Assembly: GCA_012729405.1 (NCBI GenBank)
Contig: JAAYDH010000061.1
Coordinates: 1-7,760 of the forward strand
DNA length: 7,760 nucleotides
Source of the DNA: Erysipelotrichaceae bacterium
Lineage (GTDB): Bacteria; Bacillota_I; Bacilli_A; RFN20; CAG-826
Direction: 5' to 3'
A program made the position numbers and the translations under genes. Each line of letters starts with the position of its first letter. Position 1 is the first letter of the stretch. Positions 1 through 6,644 of the stretch are shown here, in pieces. The notes below the pieces were generated by a model that was given only the letters and a program-made list of their open reading frames with translations, did no database searches and was not told where the DNA came from.

Positions 1-254
1 TACGCAATTATAAAAAGTGGTTTAAAACAATTGCGAGTTACGCGATGGCAATTGGCTTGCCAAATACGCGAAAAGCATGTCTTTCTGCTTGCTATTTAAC
101 TACTCAAAAAGTCGCTAATGGAAACTACTACCGTCCGCGCGGAATTATGTCTATTGGCGGGTATCCTCGCCTTCATAACTTGAAGAATAAATACGTTGAT
201 TATCGTATCGTAATTGATGGGTTAGATATATTGGAAAAATTTTATGCTAAATGA
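1..254 (+). CDS. 3' end of an unidentified protein, possibly a short-chain dehydrogenase (partial)
   Basis: This is an open frame that runs in from the left edge (first full codon at 3) and ends with TAA at 254, giving 83 residues of a C-terminus. An internal ATG at 45 exists, but the frame is open upstream of it and no ribosome binding site precedes it, so it is treated as internal. The visible part has a small-residue helix (ACLSACYLTT), then NGNYYRPRGIMSIGGYP and a charged tail. A helix followed by G-x-Y-Y and a basic tail resembles the last part of SDR-family oxidoreductases, but the catalytic Tyr-x3-Lys and the Rossmann glycines would lie outside the window, so the family is only a guess. 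The last 11 nt overlap the start of hflX, so the two are probably co-transcribed and translationally coupled. Confidence 0.55.
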   Translation, partial: RNYKKWFKTIASYAMAIGLPNTRKACLSACYLTTQKVANGNYYRPRGIMSIGGYPRLHNLKNKYVDYRIVIDGLDILEKFYAK

Positions 255-1524
255 GGAAAACGCTGCTGTATTTTATCTTTCTAAGTCAAATGATGATCTT
301 TATTATTTAAACGAATTCATTAGCCTAGCCAGGAATGCTGGTTACAAAGTTATCGAAAAGTATTCTCAGAAACTTGATAAACCGGACAAGCATACGTTCT
401 TTGGTTCGGGAAAAATTATGGAAATTCGTGAAATAATTCGTAATAATGATGAAAAAACAGACAACTATCCATCCTTTGACTACGTTCTTGTCAATGATGA
501 TATCAACCCATTGCAAAAGAAAATAATGGAAGACATTCTCGAAATGCCGGTAATTGATCGAAGCACAATTATTCTCAAAATATTTGAAGATAATGCGAAG
601 AGCAAAGAAGCGAAATTGCAGGTCGAGATAGCTAAGCTGAGATACACAAGCAACCAACTCGTCGATGCAATGGCGTCATATTCACAAGTCACTTCCGGCA
701 CAGGAAGAAATAAGGGCGAAGGCGAAAAAGCTATCGAATTGAGTAAACGTCAAATCGAAAACAAAATTGTTGCGAAAAAACGCGAACTAGAAACCATCAA
801 GTTATCTCGTCGGATATCTCGAGCAAAGAGAAACAAATCCCCGATTCCTAAGGTTGCGGTAGTAGGTTACACTAACGCCGGTAAATCATCTCTTATTAAT
901 GCGTTATTAAGCTATCAGCATAGTCATCCGAATAAAACGGTTTTAGTTAAAGATGATGTTTTCGCCACATTGCAGACTTCTACTCGCTTGATTAACTGCT
1001 ACGGATATCCTGCTTTTTATATTACTGACACTGTCGGATTTGTCTCGCGACTACCAATTTATTTAATTGAAGCCTTCCGTTCTACTCTTGAGGAGATTAA
1101 AGAGGCGGATTTGATTGTCAAGGTAGTCGATTTCTCTGATTCCCATTACGAGGAACACATTCAAACTACCGCTGATGTCTTATCACAACTTGGTGTCGAG
1201 AATGTCCCCACCCTCTTTTTATATAATAAATATGATCAGGTCGCTGGAACTCCAACCACTCTTCCAAAAGAAAACGAACTCTATTCCTGCTTATTACCAA
1301 ATGAAAGTAATATTTCGGAGATAATAAAATTCATTTCCCAAAACATTGCTAAAAAATGGAAGAGAAAAAATATTGTTTTTCCGTTTGAGAAAGATTTTTC
1401 CGCCTTTATGTTCGATAACTACGTCCAAAAGTTTAAAGAAAAAGAAGACGGTTACCACTGCACCGCCTACTTTAATCCTTTAAGTATTTATAAATACGAT
1501 TATCTTTTCAAACCACGTGATTGA
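244..1524 (+). CDS. hflX: GTPase HflX, ribosome-associated
   Basis: HflX is a GTPase that binds the 50S subunit and rescues or splits stalled ribosomes under stress (family knowledge). The 426-residue product has the full layout. The N-terminal domain (about 1-110) includes the typical TFFGSGK segment at 51-57. A long charged helical region (about 112-195) follows, and the GTPase domain starts near 202. G1 is GYTNAGKSS (208-216), G2 lies within FATLQTSTR (240-248), G3 is DTVGF (262-266) and G4 is NKYD (328-331). Length is normal. The glycine-rich linker that usually reads like RGPGE is degenerate here (SGTGRNKGEGEK, 151-162). The ATG at 244 lies inside the preceding gene and has only a weak GGAAAA upstream, which suggests coupling to that gene. 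The 3' end overlaps the convergent gmk gene by 25 bp, and no terminator is visible. The stop is TGA. Confidence 0.95.
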   Translation: MLNEENAAVFYLSKSNDDLYYLNEFISLARNAGYKVIEKYSQKLDKPDKHTFFGSGKIMEIREIIRNNDEKTDNYPSFDYVLVNDDINPLQKKIMEDILEMPVIDRSTIILKIFEDNAKSKEAKLQVEIAKLRYTSNQLVDAMASYSQVTSGTGRNKGEGEKAIELSKRQIENKIVAKKRELETIKLSRRISRAKRNKSPIPKVAVVGYTNAGKSSLINALLSYQHSHPNKTVLVKDDVFATLQTSTRLINCYGYPAFYITDTVGFVSRLPIYLIEAFRSTLEEIKEADLIVKVVDFSDSHYEEHIQTTADVLSQLGVENVPTLFLYNKYDQVAGTPTTLPKENELYSCLLPNESNISEIIKFISQNIAKKWKRKNIVFPFEKDFSAFMFDNYVQKFKEKEDGYHCTAYFNPLSIYKYDYLFKPRD

Positions 1525-2051
1525 ACGATTCCATCGTAAATGCGTTTGATTTCATCTGCGACTTCTTCAACTGTCTGAGTCTCAGAATTGATGTGAACAT
1601 CAACCTCTGGGATGTTTTCTTTTGCAAAAGCAGTTCGATCGTGCAGGAGTCTTTTGTGTGCTAAGTCGTCAGGATCCCCTCGTTCTATCATTCTCTTATA
1701 GCGAGTTTTCTCGGTAGAATCGAGAAAAAAAGTAATGATATTGGGATCGTTTAAAGCAATATAGGCTCTTAATCCAGCTGGATCGATGACGATGCATCTT
1801 CCAGGGGCGATTTGGTCTTTTGTTGATCCATAAAAATTCCCGTTGTAGATTGTGTGTTCGACAAAGCGGTCTTCTCTTAACATTTGCTCAAAGAGCTCTT
1901 TATCCACGTAGAAATAATCTCGCCCATTTACTTCTCCGACCCGCATTGGACGAGTAGTGGTTGTAATCATTTTTGTAATGCCGTATTTTTTTGCTAATGT
2001 TTTGGCGACTTCCGTCTTTCCGCTTGCGCTAGCACCTGCTAAAACAATCAT
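1500..2051 (-). CDS. gmk: Guanylate kinase (short form)
   Basis: It phosphorylates GMP (and dGMP) to GDP with ATP in purine nucleotide synthesis in the cytoplasm. The 183-residue product begins almost directly with the P-loop GASASGKT (6-13). The GMP-binding segment follows: TTTTRP at 30-35, GE at 39-40, GRDYF at 43-47, and GNFYG at 71-75. An RMIERGD lid-like segment lies at 120-126, and a C-terminal helix ends near IKRIYDG. It is slightly shorter than typical Gmk (about 200 residues), and the usual EIDVQGA motif reads VIDPAGL (88-94), so it is somewhat divergent; a related GMP-kinase-like enzyme is not excluded. ATG 2051 must be the start, because the P-loop follows at once and there is no room for another. 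No Shine-Dalgarno sequence is visible. The gene is convergent with hflX (25-bp overlap) and divergent from the pilus-like operon. Confidence 0.87.
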   Translation of the reverse strand: MIVLAGASASGKTEVAKTLAKKYGITKMITTTTRPMRVGEVNGRDYFYVDKELFEQMLREDRFVEHTIYNGNFYGSTKDQIAPGRCIVIDPAGLRAYIALNDPNIITFFLDSTEKTRYKRMIERGDPDDLAHKRLLHDRTAFAKENIPEVDVHINSETQTVEEVADEIKRIYDGIVQSRGLKR

Positions 2052-2089
2052 GGAAATATTATATAAGTTTGCCTAATTAAAAACATCAA
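2052..2089 (-). promoter_or_regulatory. Putative leaderless promoter of gmk
   Basis: On the minus strand a perfect TATAAT (2063-2058) sits 6 nt upstream of the gmk ATG, which would place transcription start at or next to the A of the start codon. There is no ribosome binding site in between; the nearest purine run (TTAGGC) is over 20 nt away. The -35 is poor: TTGATG at 2089-2084 is 20 bp from the -10, longer than the ideal 17. The region is AT-rich, so a chance TATAAT is possible. Confidence 0.45.
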
Positions 2090-2169
2090 AAAGAGAAAAG
2101 TGCGACATTTTTTAGAAAAATTCCAACTTTTCCATTTTTTTGAGATAACAAAGTTAATTAGGAGTCATT
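2052..2169. promoter_or_regulatory. Divergent intergenic region between gmk and the pilus-like operon
   Basis: This is the only sizeable non-coding gap before the 4.6-kb operon, so the operon promoter should lie here. I cannot point to a convincing plus-strand promoter: TTCCAA (2121-2126) with GATAAC (2144-2149) has a 17-bp spacer but weak boxes. A 7-bp inverted repeat, GAAAAGT (2095-2101) and ACTTTTC (2126-2132), is separated by 24 nt of T/A-rich sequence and could be an operator or chance. AGGAG at 2160-2164 is the ribosome binding site of the first operon gene. Confidence 0.35.
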
Positions 2170-2502
2170 ATGAAACAATCACCTCATGCAGTATTCAAAC
2201 ATTTATCACATCAAATCGAAGAAATTGCCTCGATGTACTTCTCGAGCAAGAAACAGATTAGCGAAACTAACATTTATTCATTTTCATCAGGAGAACCAGA
2301 TGCGTTCAGCCCTTATCATCTTTTGATATCTCGTGTAGAGAGAGCTTTTGATCAATTAGATAATGTCGAAAAAGATTTTATCAACAATGATTTTTTCGAT
2401 GAAAGCTATCCTTTCTGGTGGGCGAATATTTATCCCAAATGCACTTATTATCGTTATAAGAGGAAAGCTATGACACATTTCCTCGAAGCCTATGAAAATT
2501 AA
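2170..2502 (+). CDS. Small sigma-region-4/ArpU-like putative DNA-binding protein
   Basis: This 110-residue cytoplasmic protein has no signal or membrane segment. The second half has the look of a helix-turn-helix of the sigma-70 region 4 / phage ArpU-RinA type. It has VERAFDQLDNVEKDFINNDF (56-75), an aromatic stretch YPFWWANIY (80-88), then KCTYYRYKRKAM (90-101), where a basic, Tyr-rich helix would be the recognition helix. Sigma-factor-like small proteins of this kind occur in Mollicutes and phages (family knowledge, from memory). The assignment rests on the pattern, not on a confirmed match. It has a clear ribosome binding site (AGGAG, 5 nt before ATG) and overlaps the next gene by 11 nt. 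Its place as first gene of the pilus-like operon suggests it may regulate that operon, but it could also be an unrelated gene transcribed with it. Confidence 0.8.
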   Translation: MKQSPHAVFKHLSHQIEEIASMYFSSKKQISETNIYSFSSGEPDAFSPYHLLISRVERAFDQLDNVEKDFINNDFFDESYPFWWANIYPKCTYYRYKRKAMTHFLEAYEN

Positions 2503-3484
2503 AACAGCATCATTCGCATTATTACTTCTTCTTTTAATACCCTTTTTTCTCTCGGCCGCCCCTGTGTCGGCGTATACATTTTCCTCTCAAACTTATGGGC
2601 CTTTTCAGAAATATGAAGATAATCAAAATATTGTCATCCGCGTCACAGGATCTTCTTATATTAGACAGGAAGTTTTTTGCCTTTTAAAAATTCTGGATCA
2701 AGATAATAATTCTCTATCTCAATCGAAAAGCAACAATGTAACGATTTCGAAAAATGAGACGGGCATTTTAAATGTTACTTTGCTTACCCACGCACACCTA
2801 GATGAAGATGGTATGAATATTGAATTTTGTTTGATTGATGCAAATAATTTGAACCTATTAAAAATTCTAAATTTCTCAATTTTTCCACTCTCAGCAAAAG
2901 AATATAACCCAATTGACTATTCAGAAAAGAGCATTAGAGAAAATCCAACATGCTTTCGTTTTAACAATTCGCAAGTAGATACATATCAAGAAGAATATGT
3001 TTTTGATGAGTTTGTTGATTATTTTCTCTTCGATACTTATTATCAGCTTAGTCTAAAACAGTTTAGGTTCACCTATCACTATGTGAATTTTTTAACATAT
3101 CAGAAGGCATACATTATTCTTCCTGATGATGTGCCCTCATTTGATTATCTACCTGCCGATGAAACAGGCCAAAAAATTATACCCTTATCTTTGATAAAAA
3201 ACGCTGAAACGTATTATCTATCTTTTCCCGACATCATGTATGTTAACCCTCTTAGTCTCGATATGTCACTGAAAGAAGAAAGAGGTTTTGTGGCAACATC
3301 TTATTTCTATCTTCCAATTAATCAAATGGATATTTTCGAGAATACAAATTTTAGTTTTGCAATTGAAGGATTAGGTGCAAATAAATCTCGGTTTGTTTGG
3401 ACAGTAAATTTTACTGTCACAAAAAGTTTAATCGGGCCTTGCTCAAGCAGTGACTATTGCGTTATTGGTGGTGTTTCTCAATGA
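2492..3484 (+). CDS. Secreted protein of unknown family in the pilus-like operon
   Basis: I do not recognise the family. The 330-residue product begins with a textbook signal peptide: MKIK, a hydrophobic core of six Leu at 10-15, then SAAPVSA with likely signal peptidase I cleavage after Ala27. There is no lipobox Cys, no second membrane segment and no LPxTG sorting signal, so it is released or held by partners. The mature part is rich in Asn, Tyr, Phe and alternating beta-type residues (for example NVTISKNETGILNVTLLT, 81-98), suggesting a beta-sandwich-like extracellular protein. It has five Cys (63, 113, 154, 317, 323); the last two form a C-x5-C pair near the C-terminus. The ATG at 2492 lies in the previous gene with a poor ribosome binding site (GAAG), so coupling is likely. 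It shares an ATGA overlap with the next gene. It may be a surface or periplasm-like accessory of the pilus. Confidence 0.85.
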   Translation: MKIKTASFALLLLLLIPFFLSAAPVSAYTFSSQTYGPFQKYEDNQNIVIRVTGSSYIRQEVFCLLKILDQDNNSLSQSKSNNVTISKNETGILNVTLLTHAHLDEDGMNIEFCLIDANNLNLLKILNFSIFPLSAKEYNPIDYSEKSIRENPTCFRFNNSQVDTYQEEYVFDEFVDYFLFDTYYQLSLKQFRFTYHYVNFLTYQKAYIILPDDVPSFDYLPADETGQKIIPLSLIKNAETYYLSFPDIMYVNPLSLDMSLKEERGFVATSYFYLPINQMDIFENTNFSFAIEGLGANKSRFVWTVNFTVTKSLIGPCSSSDYCVIGGVSQ

Positions 3485-3879
3485 TATCCGCTTTTCTTTC
3501 TCTCCTTGCTTGCTTGTTAAGCTTTCAATTATTTACCATTACATCAAAATTGACTGCTATGAATCGAATTGTGATTTCGACCCCAATTGCTTTGCTTGAA
3601 GCCTCGATACCTTTAGTTGGTGACGAAGACATTATTTCTCCCTATTTTGATCGTCAAATTCTTGAAAATACCTTAGATTCTTATTATAAAAACGAACTTG
3701 CACAATATTACCGAGATATCTCAATAGATTATTACTATTATCATCAAGAAGATAAGTCGTTTTGCATGGAAGAAAAATGCGATGCTGTTGAAGTTACCAT
3801 CTCAACGAGAATCATATTTAATTTTCGATATAGTCGAGTCATGTTTTATCAAATAAAGGACATGCAACATGGACATTAA
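3481..3879 (+). CDS. Tyrosine-rich one-helix pilin-like protein (candidate minor pilin)
   Basis: The chosen start is ATG 3481, which forms an ATGA overlap with the upstream stop and has GGTGG about 9 nt before it. A TTG at 3457 would extend the frame but adds a non-hydrophobic MRYWWCFS head. The resulting 132-residue protein has an N-terminal membrane helix (about 3-22, SAFLSLLACLLSFQLF), then an extracytoplasmic domain with many Tyr (DSYYKNELAQYYRDISIDYY, 66-85) and a C-x4-C pair (95, 100). The end is beta-like (VEVTISTRIIFNF). One N-terminal helix plus a small outer domain is the architecture of pseudopilins and TadE/TadF-like proteins. Its position directly before the secretion ATPase supports a minor pilin or assembly factor. 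No family match can be claimed from sequence alone. Confidence 0.8.
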   Translation: MISAFLSLLACLLSFQLFTITSKLTAMNRIVISTPIALLEASIPLVGDEDIISPYFDRQILENTLDSYYKNELAQYYRDISIDYYYYHQEDKSFCMEEKCDAVEVTISTRIIFNFRYSRVMFYQIKDMQHGH

Positions 3880-4936
3880 TAAAGCAATTTCTTTTATCGA
3901 AAATTCATTCTTGTCTCTCCTTCTTCAAGATCCGGAAGTTACAGATGTTTCTTATAATGGGGATAAGTTTTTTTATCTTCATAATATTTATGGAAGAAAG
4001 CTTTCTGATATCTCAGTAACAAGAGATGAAATCAAAGCTTTTATTCGTCAGATTGCCAATTTAACTGACAAACAATTTTCATATCAATGTCCCATCCTTG
4101 ATGTGACAGTTGGTAAGTATCGCCTAAACGCGGTTCATCAATCAATTGCTAGAATCGGAAAAGAAATCTCCTTGACTTTCTCGCTTCGAATCGCCTCCTG
4201 TCAACCGCGAATTACTGATAGTAGTTCTTTTCTTACGAGTGAATTAATTTCGCTTTTTGAAACACTTCTTTACTCCAATGTTTCAATTGTTATAGGAGGT
4301 TTAACTGGTAGTGGTAAGACCGAATTTCAAAAGTATTTGCTTAGAAAAATTCCATGTTATAAACGAATCATTCTAATCGATAATGTGCTGGAACTTGAAC
4401 AAGTTCGTGAGCAAACATCGCTCGACATAAATACGTGGCAAGCCGATGAAAGGAATAGTCTTTCTTCGATCCAAGAATTGGTTAGAAATGCCTTGAGAAG
4501 CTCTCCAGATTGGTTAATTGTCGGAGAGGCGAGGGGCGCCGAGATGATTGAAGTGCTAAATTCAGCGATGACTGGTCATCCGATTATCACGACCATTCAT
4601 GCACTGGATGTGTCTAGCATGCCCTCTCGTATGGTGAGAATGATTTTAATGAACGATAAGAAAATGAGTTATGACGACACACTACAAGATGTTTTATATC
4701 ATTTTCGCATCTACGTATATCTCATTAAGGAAGAAGACTTAAATGGAGAAATAAATAGACGGATTCAAAGTGTTTGTTATATCGATGAAGGCGGCAAAAT
4801 CAATTATCTATACAAATGGAAAAATGCAAAGCATGTTTATATAAAATTTCCACAAAAAGCAGCTGAAACATTGAATTTAATGTCGGAAAACTCCCTTTTT
4901 AACAAAACGTTCTTGAAGGAGTTCGTTCATGAATAA
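3869..4936 (+). CDS. CpaF/TadA-type secretion ATPase (PilT/VirB11-like)
   Basis: This cytoplasmic hexameric ATPase powers pilus assembly or secretion through the TadB/TadC platform (family knowledge). The 355-residue product has an N-terminal domain (about 1-110) and a RecA-like core. Walker A is GGLTGSGKT (143-151). An Asp-box-like LIDNVLELE lies at 169-177 (usually IEDTxEL), Walker B is within PDWLIVGEARGAE (213-225, Glu220), and the His box is TGHPIITTIHA (235-245). All catalytic elements are present, so it should be active. The His box lacks the usual Gly-Ser (TGHxGSLTTIHAN), and the protein is shorter than most CpaF (often over 400 residues), mainly through a short N-terminus. AAAGGA stands 8 nt before the ATG. 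It overlaps both neighbours (11 and 8 nt). TadB- and TadC-like genes following it favour Tad/CpaF over PilB or VirB11. Confidence 0.93.
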   Translation: MDINKAISFIENSFLSLLLQDPEVTDVSYNGDKFFYLHNIYGRKLSDISVTRDEIKAFIRQIANLTDKQFSYQCPILDVTVGKYRLNAVHQSIARIGKEISLTFSLRIASCQPRITDSSSFLTSELISLFETLLYSNVSIVIGGLTGSGKTEFQKYLLRKIPCYKRIILIDNVLELEQVREQTSLDINTWQADERNSLSSIQELVRNALRSSPDWLIVGEARGAEMIEVLNSAMTGHPIITTIHALDVSSMPSRMVRMILMNDKKMSYDDTLQDVLYHFRIYVYLIKEEDLNGEINRRIQSVCYIDEGGKINYLYKWKNAKHVYIKFPQKAAETLNLMSENSLFNKTFLKEFVHE

Positions 4937-5639
4937 CAGCATAATTATTGGATTGGTACTAGGGACAATTTTTGGCTTTATTGGGTATTTTGCGACCGAT
5001 AGTTTTCTCATATCCCTTATTGTAGCTGGGATGACAATTTTATATTTTTCTTTCGTTATCAATAGAAGATTTAATAAATACCTCGTGATGACAAAACGGT
5101 TCCACAGCTGTTATTTTTTCATTAATAACTTTATTGTTTCTCTAAGTGTCAAAGAGTCTATAGTTGATGCTTTTTCTTCTTCAAGCGAGGGGCTTGGAAG
5201 GAGTTTTCTCGATTCGCAAGACGGAATTGAAGATTTAACCGAGAACGAGAAAATTATTTACCTAAAAAAATATTTTCATTTCCATATCTACTATCTATTT
5301 TCCGACATAATCGCATTATGGTGCGAACAAGGAGGAGATATTATAAAAATGTCGAATTATTTGATGGGTTCCTGTCGAGAATCTGAAGAGTATATTCTTT
5401 ATTGTCAAAGCGAGAATAGGAAAAGCGGAATCGAATTTTGCCTTCTATGGGTGTTTTCCTTATTTATTCTCACTATTTTACGTGTTGTCTTAGCTGATTT
5501 TTATTCTTCGATTACTCGTCAGGTGTTCTATCCATATGCAATATTTGGAATCTTTGTCATCCTTCTTTTTTCAATCGAAATACTTACGAGACGGATGACA
5601 AATATAAATATAAGAGGTTGGTACAATGAGACAAAGTAA
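4929..5639 (+). CDS. TadB-like inner-membrane platform protein (GspF/T2SSF family)
   Basis: It is likely one half of the membrane platform on which the ATPase acts. The 236-residue product has two N-terminal membrane helices (about 4-23 and 26-45), a cytoplasmic helical domain (about 50-165), and two C-terminal helices (about 167-189 and 199-219), the TadB layout. The segment LWCEQGGDIIKMSNYLMGSC (130-149) followed by a basic/acidic helix matches the G-G-x-x-x-x-x-L pattern of the GspF domain. The order ATPase-TadB-TadC is the standard Tad order. AAGGAG is 7 nt before the ATG. It overlaps the ATPase gene by 8 nt and the next gene by 14 nt. It is shorter than many TadB proteins, in line with a reduced system. 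Sequence similarity is weak, so the call leans on topology and gene order. Confidence 0.82.
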   Translation: MNNSIIIGLVLGTIFGFIGYFATDSFLISLIVAGMTILYFSFVINRRFNKYLVMTKRFHSCYFFINNFIVSLSVKESIVDAFSSSSEGLGRSFLDSQDGIEDLTENEKIIYLKKYFHFHIYYLFSDIIALWCEQGGDIIKMSNYLMGSCRESEEYILYCQSENRKSGIEFCLLWVFSLFILTILRVVLADFYSSITRQVFYPYAIFGIFVILLFSIEILTRRMTNINIRGWYNETK

Positions 5640-6300
5640 GTGGCGAAAACAAATCGAAGACCTTGGTTTTTCTTATAAAAAAGAAATTTTTAAAATATTA
5701 TTTTTAAATTTGTTTTTACTTTCAACTTTTGGACTTGTTGTTTTTGTTACAGAGGAAATTCTTTTTGTCGGCCTTTGTGTTATTGCTCTTTCAACTACGA
5801 ATTATCTTCAGTTTTCTCATTACTCAACCATTAAGAGAAAAAATGAGCAAAACCACAACGAAGAACTAATCGCTCTTTTATCTTATTTTCAAACCTTTAT
5901 AGATAACAAAAACACTGTGTATCAAGCCTTTCAAAGAATAACCGAATTTGGGAGCGCTTGGATGAAAGATAAAATTGGTATTTTTTTGACAAGTATTGAT
6001 AACGACAAGAGCGTTCAGCCATTCATTGATTTTGCAGGCAATTTCACAAATAATATTGCGAAAAATTTGATGCTCTCGATATATCAAATGATTGATCAAG
6101 GCGAGATTTCATCAAGGCTTAATCAATTTACTTTTCTTTTCCAAAGCGTCTCAAGTAATTACAGCAGCGAACTACGACTCAAAAAGCAAAGGTCGCTTGC
6201 CCAAATGACCACATTCCCATTAATAGGAGCAGGTGCGATTGTGATGATCCTATCATTTAGCATTATTTCGGTAGTGGGGGATATGGTTAATGTCTTATAA
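5626..6300 (+). CDS. TadC-like inner-membrane platform protein (GspF/T2SSF family)
   Basis: It is the second platform protein, expected to pair with the TadB-like product. The 224-residue product has two hydrophobic segments near the N-terminus (about 22-41 and 44-62), a cytoplasmic helical domain (about 65-195) and one strong C-terminal helix (PLIGAGAIVMILSFSIISVV, 198-217). The domain contains LLSYFQTFIDNKNTVYQAF (84-102) and MIDQGEISSRLNQF (155-168), reminiscent of the repeat in GspF/TadC proteins (hydrophobic helix, short turn, then x-G-x-x-x-x-x-L). AGAGGT is 7 nt before the ATG. It overlaps both neighbours (14 and 11 nt). Weak similarity is offset by the position next to the ATPase and the TadB-like gene. 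Confidence 0.82.
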   Translation: MRQSKWRKQIEDLGFSYKKEIFKILFLNLFLLSTFGLVVFVTEEILFVGLCVIALSTTNYLQFSHYSTIKRKNEQNHNEELIALLSYFQTFIDNKNTVYQAFQRITEFGSAWMKDKIGIFLTSIDNDKSVQPFIDFAGNFTNNIAKNLMLSIYQMIDQGEISSRLNQFTFLFQSVSSNYSSELRLKKQRSLAQMTTFPLIGAGAIVMILSFSIISVVGDMVNVL

Positions 6301-6631
6301 AATTGGTCTCATTCTTTCAATGATTTTCGTAGCATTATTTTTTGCTTTTGGAATTGATTTAATTACTGTTCAATTTGTGTTTAGCAACCTCGATGCTCAG
6401 TCAGTCGCAATATCATATCGGATTAGCCAACATGGTACGATTGACGAAAATTTGATTAATGAAATCGAAAATAAATATCAAGTCGATTTCGAATGTCTTA
6501 GTTATTGTCATCCTCAATTTGGTGACATTCTCGATTACAAAATATCACGGCAAATTAAGCCTATCATTATTTCAAAGGAACCCATGACAATAGCGATAAA
6601 GCGATCGGCTGTGATTGGATATTACTCGTGA
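6290..6631 (+). CDS. TadE-like minor pilin candidate
   Basis: This 113-residue protein has one N-terminal membrane helix (about 5-30, GLILSMIFVALFFAFGIDLI) and a small outer domain. The C-terminal half, FGDILDYKISRQIKPI (77-92) followed by MTIAIKRSAVIGYYS, follows the pattern of TadE-like proteins and of the DUF4320-type proteins of Firmicutes Tad loci, where G-D, alternating beta residues and a final basic-A-V-x-G strand recur. It has a C-x3-C pair (69, 73). It is probably a minor pilin or initiator of the filament. A GGGG run is 9 nt before the ATG. It overlaps the TadC-like gene by 11 nt and ends with TGA 13 nt before the small pilin gene. The family is inferred from pattern and context. 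Confidence 0.8.
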   Translation: MSYKIGLILSMIFVALFFAFGIDLITVQFVFSNLDAQSVAISYRISQHGTIDENLINEIENKYQVDFECLSYCHPQFGDILDYKISRQIKPIIISKEPMTIAIKRSAVIGYYS

Positions 6632-6632
6632 G

Positions 6633-6640
6633 AAAGGAGA
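6633..6640 (+). promoter_or_regulatory. Strong ribosome binding site of the 49-residue pilin gene
   Basis: AAAGGAGA lies right after the TGA of the upstream gene, with GGAG 5 nt from the ATG at 6645. It is the best Shine-Dalgarno match in the operon, and this is the only gene there that does not overlap its upstream neighbour. This fits high, independent translation of an abundant subunit and fixes the start codon. Confidence 0.8.
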
Positions 6641-6644
6641 GATT

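Noticed and set aside
325..657. Minus-strand open frame of 110 codons inside hflX
   Set aside because: It is fully antisense to a well-supported conserved gene, with no ribosome binding site and no recognisable domains. The minus-strand frame at 480-701 is rejected for the same reasons.
2096..2131. ComK-type box (AAAA-N5-TTTT) upstream of the operon
   Set aside because: The spacing between the A- and T-tracts here does not fit N5, and such tracts are expected by chance in this AT-rich gap.
3457..3480. TTG start extending the tyrosine-rich pilin-like protein by 8 residues
   Set aside because: ATG 3481 forms an ATGA stop-start overlap with a GGTGG upstream, and gives a clean membrane helix at the N-terminus.
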